A DNA stretch of 64,000 bases from Scedosporium boydii. Lineage: Eukaryota; Ascomycota; Sordariomycetes; Microascales; Microascaceae. Positions 21,614 to 33,738 of the stretch are shown here, piece after piece. Position numbers and translations under genes: made by a program. Numbering within the stretch: position 1 is the first letter of the stretch; each line of letters begins with the position of its first letter. Below the pieces are notes generated by a model. It ran no database searches and was not told the DNA's origin. It saw nothing but the letters and a program-made list of their open reading frames with translations. The stretch lies in NCBI GenBank assembly GCA_002221725.1, contig NJFT01000045.1, forward strand, positions 124,001 through 188,000, given 5' to 3'.

Positions 21614-23431
21614 ATGCTGTCGGAAACCCGACCGCTCCTGATGCCGCAGAACCGCAAGCTGCGCCATCTCAAGGGAATCTACCTCCGCAACCTCACGTTC
21701 TCCCGCCCCGAGGACCGCACGGTCGACGACACAGCGCTTAACGGGTCCAACTCGACGACTAGGAGGCCTTCGATTAAGGAGCTATACAATGCGAGGTCCT
21801 CGGAAACCTCTGGTTCGGGCAAGGCAACGGCGAGGAGGGGCTCGATGCTGACGATGGTGAACGCCGTGGAGCGGCAGAAGAAATTGGAAGGAACGGTGGA
21901 CGAGAAGGTCGCGGATGGGTTCTTCTCTCTGCACTGTGAGGGAGAGGAGGAGCCCATCTATATCAGCGAAGTTGTTGAGAGGTCCTCGGTGAGTTTCTCT
22001 CCCTTTGCCCAGGGACGATTCGAAGGTGGAAAGGGCGTTTACTCATCGAATATGCGCGTCACGAGCTAGAACTTCAACTTTCAATTCTTCGACCTTACGA
22101 GCCTCCACCCCGGAATTACGAGAACGGCAGAACTCACATTCCGATTTTACACCTGCCGACAAGGCGTCTGGACCTTCCTCCTCGAAGAATCCGTGGACCT
22201 TAAGAAGCTCCACTTCATAGACACTCTAGAGAACCAACATTTTCCTCCCAACGGCGTCGTATTCCACCTCACCGACGGCATGTACTCAGCCGACATCGCA
22301 GGCCCGCCAAGGAGGCCCAAGTCTGCCCCCGCCGTGCCGACGTCATCGTACAACGCCCTAATGAAGCTCGCTACTCTCGATAACTCCATCCAGGATGCGC
22401 TCGCGACGCAACAGGCCATCGCGGCGCAGATCAACGACATCCTCGACAAACGACCGCCCGACAGAGTCCCCGTGGCTAAGGATCGTCTTGATCTCGCGAG
22501 GAAATACGTAGCCCAAGAGCAGCGTGCGCTAGCCGCATCGGAGAAACGCAAGAAGGAACTGAAGCAATCGATCCAAGCCCGGCGTGCGGCGATTCGAGAA
22601 GGTCGAGCTATGCAGGAAAAAGCTGAGCGGGATGTCGCCGATGCTCAAGGGAAGCTTGGTTCCTCGCGGGAGGCGGTCGCGGCGACGAAAGAACAGATCC
22701 ACGGCCAGAGACGACGCATCTGCTCCGATCTCAGTGATATATTCGACATTCGGCCGGTACCCGATGGCCCGCCGTTATCTTTTCAGATATGCGGCATCTC
22801 CTTACCTAACACTACTTTCGACGCTGCTACCTCGCGCGGCACGGACGAGAATGCTCTATCGGCGGCGCTAGGATACGCCGCCGCCCTTACCGACTCCCTC
22901 CAGTACTACCTATCTACGCCGCTACCGTACCCCATCACGACCTTTGGCTCCCGCGCAACCATCCGCGACGACATCTCCCTCCTAACGGACCTAACGGCGA
23001 AATATCAAACCCGTGGACGGGAATTCCCCCTCTACCTCCCGAAAGGAGGCTCGACGGCCGCGCACTTCCGCTTCGAATACGCCTGGTTCCTCCTTAACAA
23101 GGACATCGAAGCCCTCTGCGCCTCCCAGCACCTCCGCATCATGGACATCCGCCAGACGCTGCCCAACCTGAAGTACCTCCTCTACGTGTGCAGCGCTGGC
23201 ACGGACGAGGTCCCCGAGCGGAAAAAGGGTGGCGTGCGAGGGCTTTGGATGGGTGGGGCGAAGAATAGCAGGGCGTCGCCGACGGTGGCTTCGGTGGACG
23301 GCGTTGGTAGCGAGAGTCCCAGCGTGGATGGGGAGGATGGGGGTGTTGGGGCGCAGAAGGGTTTGCCGTTTGGGGAAGCCGAGCTGAAGTTGAGTTTGAG
23401 GAGGAAGGGCTTGCATGCGGGTCGGGGCTAG
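21614..23431 (+). CDS. UVRAG/Vps38/Atg14-family autophagy and endosomal protein
   Basis: Exons are 21614-21988 and 22070-23431, with an intron GTGAGT...CTAG of 81 nt; the product is 578 residues. An N-terminal polar region leads into a C2-like part (NFNFQFFDLTSLHPG, FRFYTCRQGVWTFLLEE). A long coiled coil follows at roughly residues 230-330 (KDRLDLARKYVAQEQRALAA and on). The C-terminal domain has FDIRPVPDG, FQICGISLPN, a GYAAALTDSLQYYLSTPLPY block and FLLNKDIEALC, hallmarks of UVRAG and Atg14-like subunits of the class III PI 3-kinase complexes. It is therefore likely to act in vacuolar sorting or autophagy. The organisation with a C2-like segment favours UVRAG/Vps38 over Atg14. The first in-frame ATG is at 21614. 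The gene converges with rtc1. Confidence 0.87.
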
Positions 23432-23892
23432 CCATTGGCTTTTCTTTCTTTTCTCTGTTACTTATTTTGTTGGGTAATGGCGGGTGTGTTTCTACCCACT
23501 CCCAAAAGTTCTGTACATTGGTTTGTTGGTGCATATGGGAACGGACGGACATTCCATCGAGCATTTACTCTACACTCAACCTGAGCATTCCCAATGCCCC
23601 AGATAAATTCAATGAGATACCCGATGATGATAATAATAATAATACAAAAGGTGTACATCCGATTACCCCGTGTCCGAATGACAGTACTCTCCCTCCTGAC
23701 TTCAAAGACTCGTATGCGCCATCTCCTCATCTCTGTATGCTCCTAATAGGTAATACACTCTGAAGGCCGTTTACAAGAATGAAGAAACTAGAGGAAGAAG
23801 ACATGGAAAGAGGAACCCCCGACTTTCCGAAAGAAAAAGAAAAAAAAGAAAAAAGAATACATCCAAAAAGATACCAGACACAAATTGAAACT

Positions 23893-26800
23893 TCATCCAC
23901 CGCCCCCAACAAACTTGACACTCTTCCTTCTCTCCCTCGCTCGCGCAGGACTCGCTTGCGCCATACCCCCTCTCCCCAACGCCTCCCTAACGCTCTCGAC
24001 CGCCCTACTCTGCGGCACGTCGTTACTATCGCTCCTCACAGTCGACGCCGACGCAGCCGGAGCCGCGCCGCCCGCGGAGCTCGCAACCCCAACACCTGCC
24101 CCCGCAGCGGGAGCAGGACTACCGCCATTAGCACTGACACCGACAGGGCCGCTAACGCTAACGCTAGCGACTCTGCCCTTCGACCCGGCCTTCTCGGCGA
24201 CGACGTACCGCCCCAACTCGTCTGATCTCGCGGCGCCAGCCTCGGCTCTATACCGACCGGGTAAACACGCGTGGCCGCACCCGTCGAGAGGACAGCACCC
24301 ATCCGTATCCTCATCGCCATGCCAAGCCTGCAAACACGAGGCGTGACCCCCATGCGCACAAGCAGGACAATACCACCACGTACACAGCGAAGGTTCATCA
24401 AGATCAACCTCCGGCGCAACGCGATGTCCACACACAGCACAAGGCGCCATATGCACTTTACACCTCGCGCACCGCCAAACAGCAAGCTCTCCATCGCGCG
24501 GGTCGACGTCGCGCGGTTTGCGACACGTTGCGCAGTAGAATGCTACTTTAACGTTTTGCTGCGCCGGCGCGAAGATGGAGGTATAACTATCGGAACCCCA
24601 GTGCGGGAGCCCCTCGGGCCAGCCCTTGACGCAGAGGTTCCGGAGCTGCGCGGCTTCAACAAAGGATTTCATTCCCGTGAGGCGGGAGTGGTGTTGGCGC
24701 AGGATGGACATGGCGTGGAAGGGGTCGATGACGGAGGGGGGCACGAGGGGGGCTAGGAGGAGGACCATGGCGGAGGCGGAGAGGGCGGAGGTGCGGGATT
24801 CGAAGTGGATGGCGCGGGAGATGATGGTGTAGGGGTCGATGGGGGTGGTGGTGGCGGTGGCGATGCCGGTTGTTTTCGCTGGGGAGGAAGAGTCGGTCTT
24901 TAGGGGGTATGGATAGGGATGGTCGCCGGGCCAGTAGAGATAGTCGTGCTCGGTGACGACTTGGCTCTCGTCTTCAGAAGGGTGTGGTGGCGCCGTCGGC
25001 TTTTTAAGTTTCTCGATACGCAACTCGAGAGAGTGAGGCTCGCTGGCGGTGGTACCCAGGTTATCGTATTCAGATCGCGGATTAGACTGAGTATTCGACT
25101 GCAGTGATCCCTGCGAATACGGATCCGTCCCCATCGTGGTTTGCGAAATGAGGAAGATGTCGTCGGGCGACTCGGACGTCGGTACGTTCTTCGGCCTCGT
25201 TTGCGCGCGTGCCGGCGTCGTCTCCGGAGATTCTTCGAGCTCCCTCCCTCTTATCCGACTCTCGTATTCACCCTCCGTGGTCTCGCTCTGCGCCGCCAGC
25301 TTCTCTTCTCGCTCGGCTACGAGGTCCCGGATTCGAGCCGCGTGCTTCATTCGTTCACTGTCCAGCGACGGCACCTCCGAACCCGACACTCTAGTATCTG
25401 TGGACTCAGATACCGAGAATGTGTGCGGGAAAGTATCACTAGAGTCTCTGGGGACGGTGGCCGGCGCTCTGCCGTTGGGCGTCTGCGGCCCGTAGTCAAG
25501 TTTGAGTGGTACTGACTCCGGCTTGCTCGCCTTGGGCACATCAATAGCTTTTGCCAGAGCCTGCGCATCGTAAAAATCATAACCTTCCGTGATAGACTGC
25601 TCCGTCTCGCCGCTTCCGTTGCTTTCAACGGAGAGCGTTACGGAATCAAGACGGCGGCGGGGACTTTCGGCTAACCCTGGATGAGCAGCCGGGCCTAACG
25701 TAAAGCTCTCCGGCTCGATTACTGGTGTCAGCCGCTTCCCCGGCACGAAGCCGTCGTGAACGTCTGCGTCACGGACTGGTCGCGCAATGGGGGTGGGAAC
25801 GTTAGAAGTGCTCTCGATCTCCTCGGATAATAAGGAACGAACCGAACGATTTCGGTTTTCGGGGGCAAGGCTACCCCGTGAAGGCAGTCTCCGAGGAGTG
25901 TCTTCGCCGTTACCATTACCTTGGGGTACTAAGACAGTGACCTCCTTTGTCTTCACGGCGGGCTCGTCCTTGGGTATGCTCGGAGAAATACCGAGCCTCC
26001 TCTCCAGGTGGTACTGGCCACGTTGGATGAGAAGGAGATTGACTACGTAGGCGAGAATCCGCCAGGTCTGACCAAGTCGGAACAGCCTCGCACTCTCAGC
26101 CTTCCTAGCATAAAGTTCCATGATGCCGCCAACTCGATCAACAAGGGGTCTGGCGCCTTTGCGATGGGGTAATTCTTGTTCTAGAATCTTTAGATAGTTG
26201 GCGGCTAAGTAGTCATAAACTTCAACCCTTGTCGCGGCGGGTACATGTCCGAAAGCCATGGTTTGCTGCGACCTGAAGAGGCCAGTTACCTTGAGTGACT
26301 GCTCAAGTGTCAGGTTATGGTCGTCGGGTGGGGTGGGAGCTGAAGGGGGCGTCGAGCTGGCGCTCGCATTTGTAATCGTTCGACTGCTCCTACGCTGCTG
26401 ATTCCGATGTATTCTCCGTCGAGGCCCGACAAAACTTCCCACTACGTCTTCTTCGGAATCACTCCTGCTGATGCTTAGCATTGGTGCGGTGGGGGTCGAC
26501 CCGAAAGCCGTTGTCCGATGGGCCTTGGTCGTAGATTGCGTAGGCGGTTGGGGTGCCCGCGGTCGAAGGGCGTCTGGTCTTTCATCAAGGAAAACCATCA
26601 CATCCCCCCTCGGTGAGAACGCCATGCTTGAAAGCGACTGCCTGTCAATAACCCTCGGCGCAAATGCCACATCGCACTGGCTGAAACGTCCATCCCTACC
26701 GGCCGTCCAGAGCAAGTCCTGGTCCTTCCACAGCAGACCAGAAGGCGGGGCGTCGAATCTGTCAATTTCCTTAAAGGGCATCGTCGGTCGCGCAAGATCC

Positions 26801-27852
26801 CATATATGCACGGCATTGATTCCAAATCGCTTCTGGCTGGATTCGTCATACGAGACAGCCACCTGCGCAACGCGTTTCCCCTGGGCGGTAGCAGACCAGA
26901 GCCCCGGCCTCCAAGACACGGTGGCGACCGGAGCAGGCGTGGAAATGGTCCACTTTGCCTTTTGCCGCTTGTCGGCATTCTTGCTAAGATTCCAGACATG
27001 ACACTTGCTATCCCCGCCCGCGCTCATCAGATGATCTCCGTCCGGATGCCACGATATCGTCGAGCACGCCTTATCGTGCGCGGACAGCCGAAGCAACGGG
27101 CTACTCGCCTTGCGAAGATCCCACTTCATAATGACGCCCGATTCCGTTCCGCAGGCGAAACAAAAGCCTTCCGTCGGTGACCACTTCACGTGTCGAACAC
27201 TATCAGCGTTGCACTTGAAGGCTTGCACGGCTCTGAAAGTCAGCCCACCCGTCCAGCTAGTCTGGGGTGTCCTGATATCGAAGCATCGCACTAGTCCGTC
27301 CCGACTCCCCGAGAGCAGGTAGGTCCCTCGATGGGGATTAATGTCCAAGGTGTTAACTTGTCGAGTATCCTCTACCGTCTGCACATATTCAAATGTCGAG
27401 CCTCCAGACCCGAGCCGATTAAGATCATACGAGAAGATCTTGCCATTCGAGCAAGCCGTAAAAATGGTCGAGTCGCCATGCCACTTGACGTCCTTAATGG
27501 ACAACTGATCAGAAATCGCCGATGCTCCTCCCGCCTTCGCCAGCGCAGGCTGCGCCGAAATCACGGCGCGAAGATCGAAGCCATCATTGATCTCCAGCCC
27601 ATCCACCGTGACGGTCTTCAGGATATGTCTCCCGGCGAGCACGACAGTGCGGCGATCGGGCGACGCGTCGAGGCATAATATCGGAACACCTGCCTTGTAT
27701 TCGGCATTTTGGGACGCGGCCGATCGATAGGCGGGGGCGGCGATGGCGGGGGCGCTCGTGATGCCGATGGCGCCGGTCGAGGTGTCGGTGGTGCTGTCGG
27801 CTGCGACGCGGCCGAGGAGCTTGCGCATGATGCGATTGTCGCGGTTGTACAT
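23893..27852 (-). CDS. rtc1: Rtc1/WDR24-type SEA (GATOR2) complex subunit
   Basis: A single uninterrupted frame of 1319 residues. The N-terminal 420 residues form a WD40 propeller, opening with the family signature ILCLDASPDRRTVVLAGRHI and continuing with VKWHGDSTIF, HVKWSPTEG, TISWHPDGDHL and similar blades. A long low-complexity middle follows, with Ser/Pro/Glu-rich linkers and a helical segment (LEQSLKVTGLFRSQQTMAFG). The C-terminal ~110 residues contain a cysteine- and histidine-rich RING (FYCATC, WRCARC, CAVCGH, WYCPACAHGGHASC). This is the domain order of Rtc1 (Sea2) and WDR24, which link amino-acid status to TORC1 at the vacuole. The ATG context is fine and no intron is needed. About 100 Gly/Ala/Ser-rich residues follow the RING. 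Confidence 0.92.
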   Translation of the reverse strand: MYNRDNRIMRKLLGRVAADSTTDTSTGAIGITSAPAIAAPAYRSAASQNAEYKAGVPILCLDASPDRRTVVLAGRHILKTVTVDGLEINDGFDLRAVISAQPALAKAGGASAISDQLSIKDVKWHGDSTIFTACSNGKIFSYDLNRLGSGGSTFEYVQTVEDTRQVNTLDINPHRGTYLLSGSRDGLVRCFDIRTPQTSWTGGLTFRAVQAFKCNADSVRHVKWSPTEGFCFACGTESGVIMKWDLRKASSPLLRLSAHDKACSTISWHPDGDHLMSAGGDSKCHVWNLSKNADKRQKAKWTISTPAPVATVSWRPGLWSATAQGKRVAQVAVSYDESSQKRFGINAVHIWDLARPTMPFKEIDRFDAPPSGLLWKDQDLLWTAGRDGRFSQCDVAFAPRVIDRQSLSSMAFSPRGDVMVFLDERPDALRPRAPQPPTQSTTKAHRTTAFGSTPTAPMLSISRSDSEEDVVGSFVGPRRRIHRNQQRRSSRTITNASASSTPPSAPTPPDDHNLTLEQSLKVTGLFRSQQTMAFGHVPAATRVEVYDYLAANYLKILEQELPHRKGARPLVDRVGGIMELYARKAESARLFRLGQTWRILAYVVNLLLIQRGQYHLERRLGISPSIPKDEPAVKTKEVTVLVPQGNGNGEDTPRRLPSRGSLAPENRNRSVRSLLSEEIESTSNVPTPIARPVRDADVHDGFVPGKRLTPVIEPESFTLGPAAHPGLAESPRRRLDSVTLSVESNGSGETEQSITEGYDFYDAQALAKAIDVPKASKPESVPLKLDYGPQTPNGRAPATVPRDSSDTFPHTFSVSESTDTRVSGSEVPSLDSERMKHAARIRDLVAEREEKLAAQSETTEGEYESRIRGRELEESPETTPARAQTRPKNVPTSESPDDIFLISQTTMGTDPYSQGSLQSNTQSNPRSEYDNLGTTASEPHSLELRIEKLKKPTAPPHPSEDESQVVTEHDYLYWPGDHPYPYPLKTDSSSPAKTTGIATATTTPIDPYTIISRAIHFESRTSALSASAMVLLLAPLVPPSVIDPFHAMSILRQHHSRLTGMKSFVEAAQLRNLCVKGWPEGLPHWGSDSYTSIFAPAQQNVKVAFYCATCRKPRDVDPRDGELAVWRCARCKVHMAPCAVCGHRVAPEVDLDEPSLCTWWYCPACAHGGHASCLQAWHGDEDTDGCCPLDGCGHACLPGRYRAEAGAARSDELGRYVVAEKAGSKGRVASVSVSGPVGVSANGGSPAPAAGAGVGVASSAGGAAPAASASTVRSDSNDVPQSRAVESVREALGRGGMAQASPARARERRKSVKFVGGGG

Positions 27853-28348
27853 TGCTGGGGGTTCACTCAGCCCGGCGCATGCGGCGCCATTGGCGTTGTA
27901 TTGCTTTGTGGTGTTGTGTGATATAGAGGAGTTGCTAGAACGGATCCCAGCCCATAGAGGGGGTTAGTTGAAGCTTAGCTTGGGCTGGGAGAGTCACGAA
28001 CTTGCACAAGAGGACAGAGCGTCCGAGTCTACCTTGGTACCTAGGTACATAGGTACATGTTATCTTATCAAAATGGTCTGTGCGTGAGACATCAATTGTG
28101 CGACCAGCTCCGCGCCCAAAGCGCACACTTTCATCCTCGACACCTTTGTGACAAGAGCTTCGGAGACACATTCTCGGTGAACTATTGTCTTCAATTACGA
28201 AGGCGATGCCTATTTAGGTTTTAAACCTTCAAGATCTGGCCCGATACAGAAGATATCCGGACCTTCGCTTTTACGAGGAAACACGTCAGGCAGCCGCTCC
28301 CCTGTCTATACAAACCACCTGTATTGCTAGCTCCGACTGCTACTCATC
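27853..28348. other. intergenic, rtc1 promoter side
   Basis: It lies between the start of rtc1 and the end of the SGNH esterase gene, so it should hold the rtc1 promoter. It contains a run of TACCTAGGTACATAGGTACA at about 28038-28058, a palindromic GTAC-rich motif. Nothing else is supported. Confidence 0.45.
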
Positions 28349-29862
28349 CTAAGACTTAAAGATATCGATCGGGAACTGGTTAGCAATCTCCTGATACCCG
28401 GCAACATTAGGATGCAAATGATCCCCCCCATCGAACTGCGCCTTCAACGCATCCCCCTGCCCAATGAACCCCGCAAAATCCACCGAGTGATCAAACTCCC
28501 CCGAGGTCATGATCCACTCATTGACCCTCTTCCTCGCCGCCTCACGTCCCGGCCCGCCGTACGACTGACCCTGGCCCGTAAACGGGGTTATGGTAGCGCC
28601 GATGGTCACGTAGCCCTTGGCCTTGGAGTCGGCGATGATCTGCTTGTAGGCCGTGATAAGGCGGTCGGCGAGCTGCGTGGCGCCGCCCTGATCTTGGGGT
28701 CCGTTTCCGATGTCGTTGACGCCCTCGAAGATCATGACGTACTTGACACCGGGCTGGTCGATGGCGTCGCGTTTGTAGCGCGTGAGGAGAGTGGGGCCGA
28801 GGCCGCCTGAGAGGATGGCGTTGCCTCCGGCGGCTTGGTTGCCAATTGCGACGTTGGTGATGCCTTCTTCTTGCATGCGGTCGAGGAGGAGATCGGGCCA
28901 ACTTGTGGGAAGGGGAGTGTGTGTCAGTTCCAAAGCGATTCGGGCTGCTAGGTGTCACTGACGTGAAGTCTACGATCTACGTACCGGTTGTTATTGTTAT
29001 CTTCGCTGCCGCGGCCATCTGTGATGCTATCGCCTAGGATGATCAAGGCACTGGTATCGGTGGGAGCCCAGATCTCAACACCGCTAACGAAGTACCTAGT
29101 TTCCGGCACCTTCATTAGCTCGCGTTCCATCTTCTATCAACCTCCCCTTCCCTCCCCCCACCTAGAGACCTAGTTGTCCTTACCAATGGTTAGTGTTCCC
29201 GCCAGCAACATTCGCCTCGCTAACTGCATTTCCACTAGCCATCCACGAAGTCGTCCGGCTGCCCGGATGGCCGGTGATGCTAGAGCCCTGCTGCCCGCTC
29301 TGGAGGTACATGGAAACCGTGAGCATGGATCGGGACTCAACCTTGTAGTCGATGGGATCCGAATACACGACCTGGCCCGCGGGTACGCTGACCGACGCCT
29401 GTCCATCGAACTTGAGCTCGGCAAGAGTCGCCGTGTCGATGCCGCCGACACCGGCCTTTCCGCCAGTGGGCAGTGCGAGGGTGGCAGCTGTGATGGGCAG
29501 AGGGCTGGTGCCGAAGGTGTTGGAGAATTGCACCCGGAGTCTCTCAGCGCCTACTGTCATGCGGAGGGTCTGGCGGAGGGTGGCGCCTTGGAATTGACTC
29601 CCTCCTGTCTGTTGCGAGTAGCATGGTTAGCGATTGGTCCTACTAGGGCAACCTCCTGAGAGGGGGAGAATCGTACGAATGGCGCTGGGGGGAGATTGTT
29701 CGGTTCCACAAGCTGAGGCATAGAAACCCAGGTCGGCACCCAGTGGCCGTCGGCGCCGGCGTCGGTGTCATTCTGGCGCTTCTGATTCGAAGGAGCGGCG
29801 AACACAGAGCTACCGAGCGCCAAGAAGGTCAGGCCCTTCAAGGCGGCACCGAAGAACCACAT
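28349..29862 (-). CDS. secreted SGNH/GDSL esterase-lipase (XynE-like)
   Basis: Exons are 29677-29862, 29184-29608, 28985-29095 and 28349-28901, giving 424 residues; all three introns have GTAxG-type donors and AG acceptors and keep phase. A signal peptide occupies residues 1-22 (LTFLALGSSVFA), followed by a KR-type processing site. The first domain opens with HWVPTWVSMPQLVEP, a feature of XynE-like SGNH hydrolases. Catalytic blocks are GDSITDGRG (nucleophile Ser), GNQAAGGN, GVNDIG (oxyanion Asn), and GDHLHPN (Asp-x-x-His). The likely role is hydrolysis of acyl esters on plant polymers or lipids outside the cell; the substrate cannot be told from sequence. The third acceptor is CACAAG, less common but required by phase and by the family alignment. 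Confidence 0.9.
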
Positions 29863-32800
29863 TCTTGAAAACTGCCCGAGGATCGTCTTACACAGCCGAT
29901 CTCGTCGTTAACTACAGAGGCGCCGGGAAGATCGATATCACCACCGATAAATATGACAATCGAGAAGGATCGGTGGCTATCAAGAAGCGTGAATACACGA
30001 TCTAGAGAGAACAATCGCCTGAAGTCGAGGAACAACAGGCGGCTGAGGAACCGTCCCATTAAAGGGAAGACCCTCATACACATCTCAACATGACCACATG
30101 GCCGACGACCCGATCTCGATTAAAAGAATACTTAGATAATCCCAATCGGCCATCTCTAGTGGACGGATTCAGTTTGTCCGCAGTTTAATATTGGCGGTTC
30201 TGGTACTGGGCTTTAGCCAAAAGCTAGAGAAGGGCTCGGTTGCTGTATTCTTGGATGTGGAGGTGGAAACATACCCATGAGTGAAATAACTGAAGACAAA
30301 GTGCATATTAATTCTTCCATTGCTTCCGGACGAAGAAAAAGGCACCTTCGGGGGCTTTTGGCCGGGGAGCGTCATGGGCACCCGATATAGCCGGTCGGCC
30401 ACGGGATATATTTAGATTAGACCCAGAGAAATACTTCATTGATACCATGCGGCCTGTGGGGTAAAGCGCAGGGGAATGAGGGGCTATATAGTGCCTGATC
30501 ATGGACAACCTGAAAATGATGAGGGATGGATTGAGGAGGCAGAGAAGCTGCATCGTTGCGTCTGGTCGTGCCGAGAGAGGCTCAGAATAAGGCGGGAGGT
30601 GCGTCTCTTTAGAGCTATAGCTGAATCGTAGAAATAATCGGAGAACAATATTCTAGTAATTTGTATTTCTACTCTGAAGGAGTTCGCTTGCCGACTACGC
30701 AGACGAGTAAGCGCATATTCAGGCCATTCTACATGCTTTTGGTCTAAGGCCCTCGGCGCCTAGAGATGGGCTTTTGTCTCTTCCACGCGGCAATCGCTTC
30801 AACCACTACGATCACGGGCAGCGCCGGAGGGTGAGGGCTTCTCCAGAACTTGCAGATTCCTTATATCTAAGTGTGACGGCTTCAGGAAAAGTGTCTTCCG
30901 CCCGGGGAGGCCAGCTCCTGTTGGTCACTTCTTTAACATGTCCTTTCGAACTTCTCTCCGCTTGTTGCAGTCGTCGACAGTCATCGAGAGGTTCAAAAAG
31001 ATATTCCATGAAATGGATCCTTCTCTACTTGGCAGGCCGGCTCGCAGACAAGACCTTATACACAGGTGGCACAGGCAAAGGCATGCGCAGGGTGGGGGTT
31101 AACAGCGCGATCCAGGTCAATGTGGACGCGACTTCCGAATCCAAACGGGGCGAAATTGAGGCTACGAAGTAGCTCTTCTGTTGACTGGCAAGTGTCGCCG
31201 AACGCGGGGATCAAGAGTAAAGTCTGGTTGCTTATACAAGGCGTAAGTATGGCAGGACAGGCTAGGAGCCAATTACGTCGTGGCGAGGATGAAGGCGCGT
31301 CCAGTGTGGCCTTCGATACCATTCGCCTCCTAGCATCATAATTCGACACCAAGGCTAGCGGGCGTCGCGTCATGTCGATAACAGGCAGCCGGCATAATGC
31401 CACATCTTATTATCTTACCCCGCCAGACGGAGTGAACCAACGGGAGGACAGACCAAGGCCAGATCTTGAAAAGAAAACTCGACGGCCAAGTCCGAGGGCA
31501 TGGAAGGTGTGTTCGGACGAAAAGAGAATAGAGTGTTCATCCGGGCTGAAGGTGATGAAGAACCCTGAGTTGAAAAGGGAGATTTGCGACTCCGCTGGCG
31601 GGAATACTAAACAAGTCGCTGGCCTTCTGTTCTTTTAAGTAGCCCTTGATGACTCCATGTCGTTCAGGATTTAGGTAGCAAAGCGCTTTCTGTGGGATCC
31701 TAGGGTTTCGTTCTCGCTCTCTCTTATGCGGAGATATTGGAGGCTTCAGAGAGAGATGTGGAGCATGCACTTCGTAAAGGGGGCGATTCCTAATAGTCTT
31801 CGTGATATAGCCCACCACCCATTCAAAGCGTCGTGTTTCCGGCGTTACATGTGGAATGGGTGATCCTCGTCATCGAAACCTAGACTCGACGAAAAAAAAG
31901 AAGCCAAGACTAGGGCGTCGGTCGCTTACCTTGCGGACCCCGCCGAATTCTTCGGGGATTCCGTTCTCATCTAGCTTGTTCATGCTGATGGTGACGATGT
32001 GGGGTCGAGATTCGCGATGTCGATGTCGCATCGTTTGAGGGCGGGTGCCAAGTCCACATTCGAAGACAACGGCACTCGAGCCCCGCGTTATGAAAGAAAA
32101 AATAAAATAAAATAAAAAATAAAATAAAATAAAAAAAAGGAAAAGCATCCCCCGCAAAGCGGTAAGGTGGCCGATTTAGACGCTATACTTGACTCTCTGG
32201 GGCATTCACCACGGAATGCTCGCCCAAGGGTTGTGTTGCTCAGGAACGCATTGCAGAATTGTACACTGAGAAAAAGGATGCATGTCCTTGAACCAGTGGC
32301 ACCAGCCCGAGAGAATGAGAAAACAAATTCTGTTTTAGTGCGCAGAGTTGGACGGGAGTAGGCACTTAGGCTGATCCCTGCATGAATTCTAGACGGGACA
32401 ATCTCCGATGTCAATGCCAGCTCGGCTCTAGCGCATGTCCTGCAACAACACTCGTCGATGCTGATCCACAACATGTACCTACATACGAAGTAAGGCTCGA
32501 AAACTGGCGATGCAAGTTTTACAGCCGAGTGAAGGTGAGGAGTAGAGGAGCGCCAAGCGACTACCCAGCTTCCCATGCGGGCTTAGGAAATCACGACGGC
32601 GGTTTAAGATCCAAAAAGGGTCCAGGCATAGGGCTGTGTGGAATGAAGTCATCCGAGCTTTTGGCCTCAGACGAGGGTTTTTGCCAGTGTTTCAAGCAAC
32701 GGTCCTAGACGGGGATGGCAAAATGATGATCTGCTCCGATCGAAGTCTCCCTTGCCTTCACTGATCAACATGTACATCTACTATGTCCACATGTATGGGA

Positions 32801-33738
32801 GATCAGGATCAAGCACATTTTGGGGTCGGAGCGGAACGGGGTGAAAGAAAAATAAGAAAAAGGCCAATGATCGATCTTCCTGGATTGGTGATACAATTGT
32901 CGCATTGGGGTGAGAATAAATTGAGGTGAAGTGACGCGTCGTGTTCGCGACTCGACGGAAACTCAAATAGCCGTGGTAAAGCAACGACTGCCACAGGGAA
33001 GAGGGGAAAAAGAAAATGTGGAACAAAAATAGAGAAAAAAAAAAATATGCAAGAGAGAAACAGGGAAGAAGCCTGAAGGTGGTAGGTGTGGTGTGCAAAA
33101 CAAGAATGAGCAAGACAACAACAAACGACTGTGCGAGCTGGTTCGGAGGCCAAGAGTTTGTTCTCTCTTCGATGCAAAGAAGATCTGGGGGTTGGAACGG
33201 AACGCTGACCGCAGACGGCTTCGTCGTCTTGGTTGGAGAGCTGTGGTAAACACACCGGACCAGAGTGGAGGTTCGTTTGATGAAGTTTATGCCTTGAGAA
33301 AAAAAGGCCGCGCCTTGGATGGTCCACTTTATAATACCTCAGTCGTCAACCACCAACCAGAAAACTCTTTGTCTTGCTCCAGATATAAAATGCCAGATGG
33401 CCTCAACTGCATATCATCTATGCACAGCAACCATGGGCGTGATAGTGGGAGTTGTCCCAGGATCGGGAAGAGGGATGCATAGACACGGAAACTGGATCAA
33501 AATGTTTGTTGTGTTGGTGACACTTCAACAGGCCCAAGAATCCGCGACATTAAAAGATGGGTTTACGAGGTTCAAAACGGGGCCAAAAATGTAACCAGTG
33601 AGGCCGCGATGATGACCAGTGTCCACTCGTGTTATGTTTCCTAGCGAGAATTGAAATTCGCTGTTTAGCATTCGCGAGCGATGTAACCTGCCGGAAGTTC
33701 GGTATTCTCGAAGGATCAATAGATTGACGGCCTGATCG
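29863..33738. other. 3.9-kb region without convincing genes
   Basis: Frames are short and overlap on both strands. The longest (32809-33327 minus, 30774-31172 plus) have simple-sequence character and no family signal. A pentanucleotide AAAAT repeat lies at 32093-32138. TACGAAGTA-type motifs occur near 31163 and 32482. I see no gene I can support. Confidence 0.5.
32093..32138. repeat. AAAAT microsatellite
   Basis: A run of AAAAT-type pentamers with two longer A stretches in an otherwise normal-composition region. Confidence 0.85.

Noticed and set aside
23779..24756. Several plus-strand frames opposite the end of rtc1
   Set aside because: They are antisense to the conserved RING region and have no family signal.
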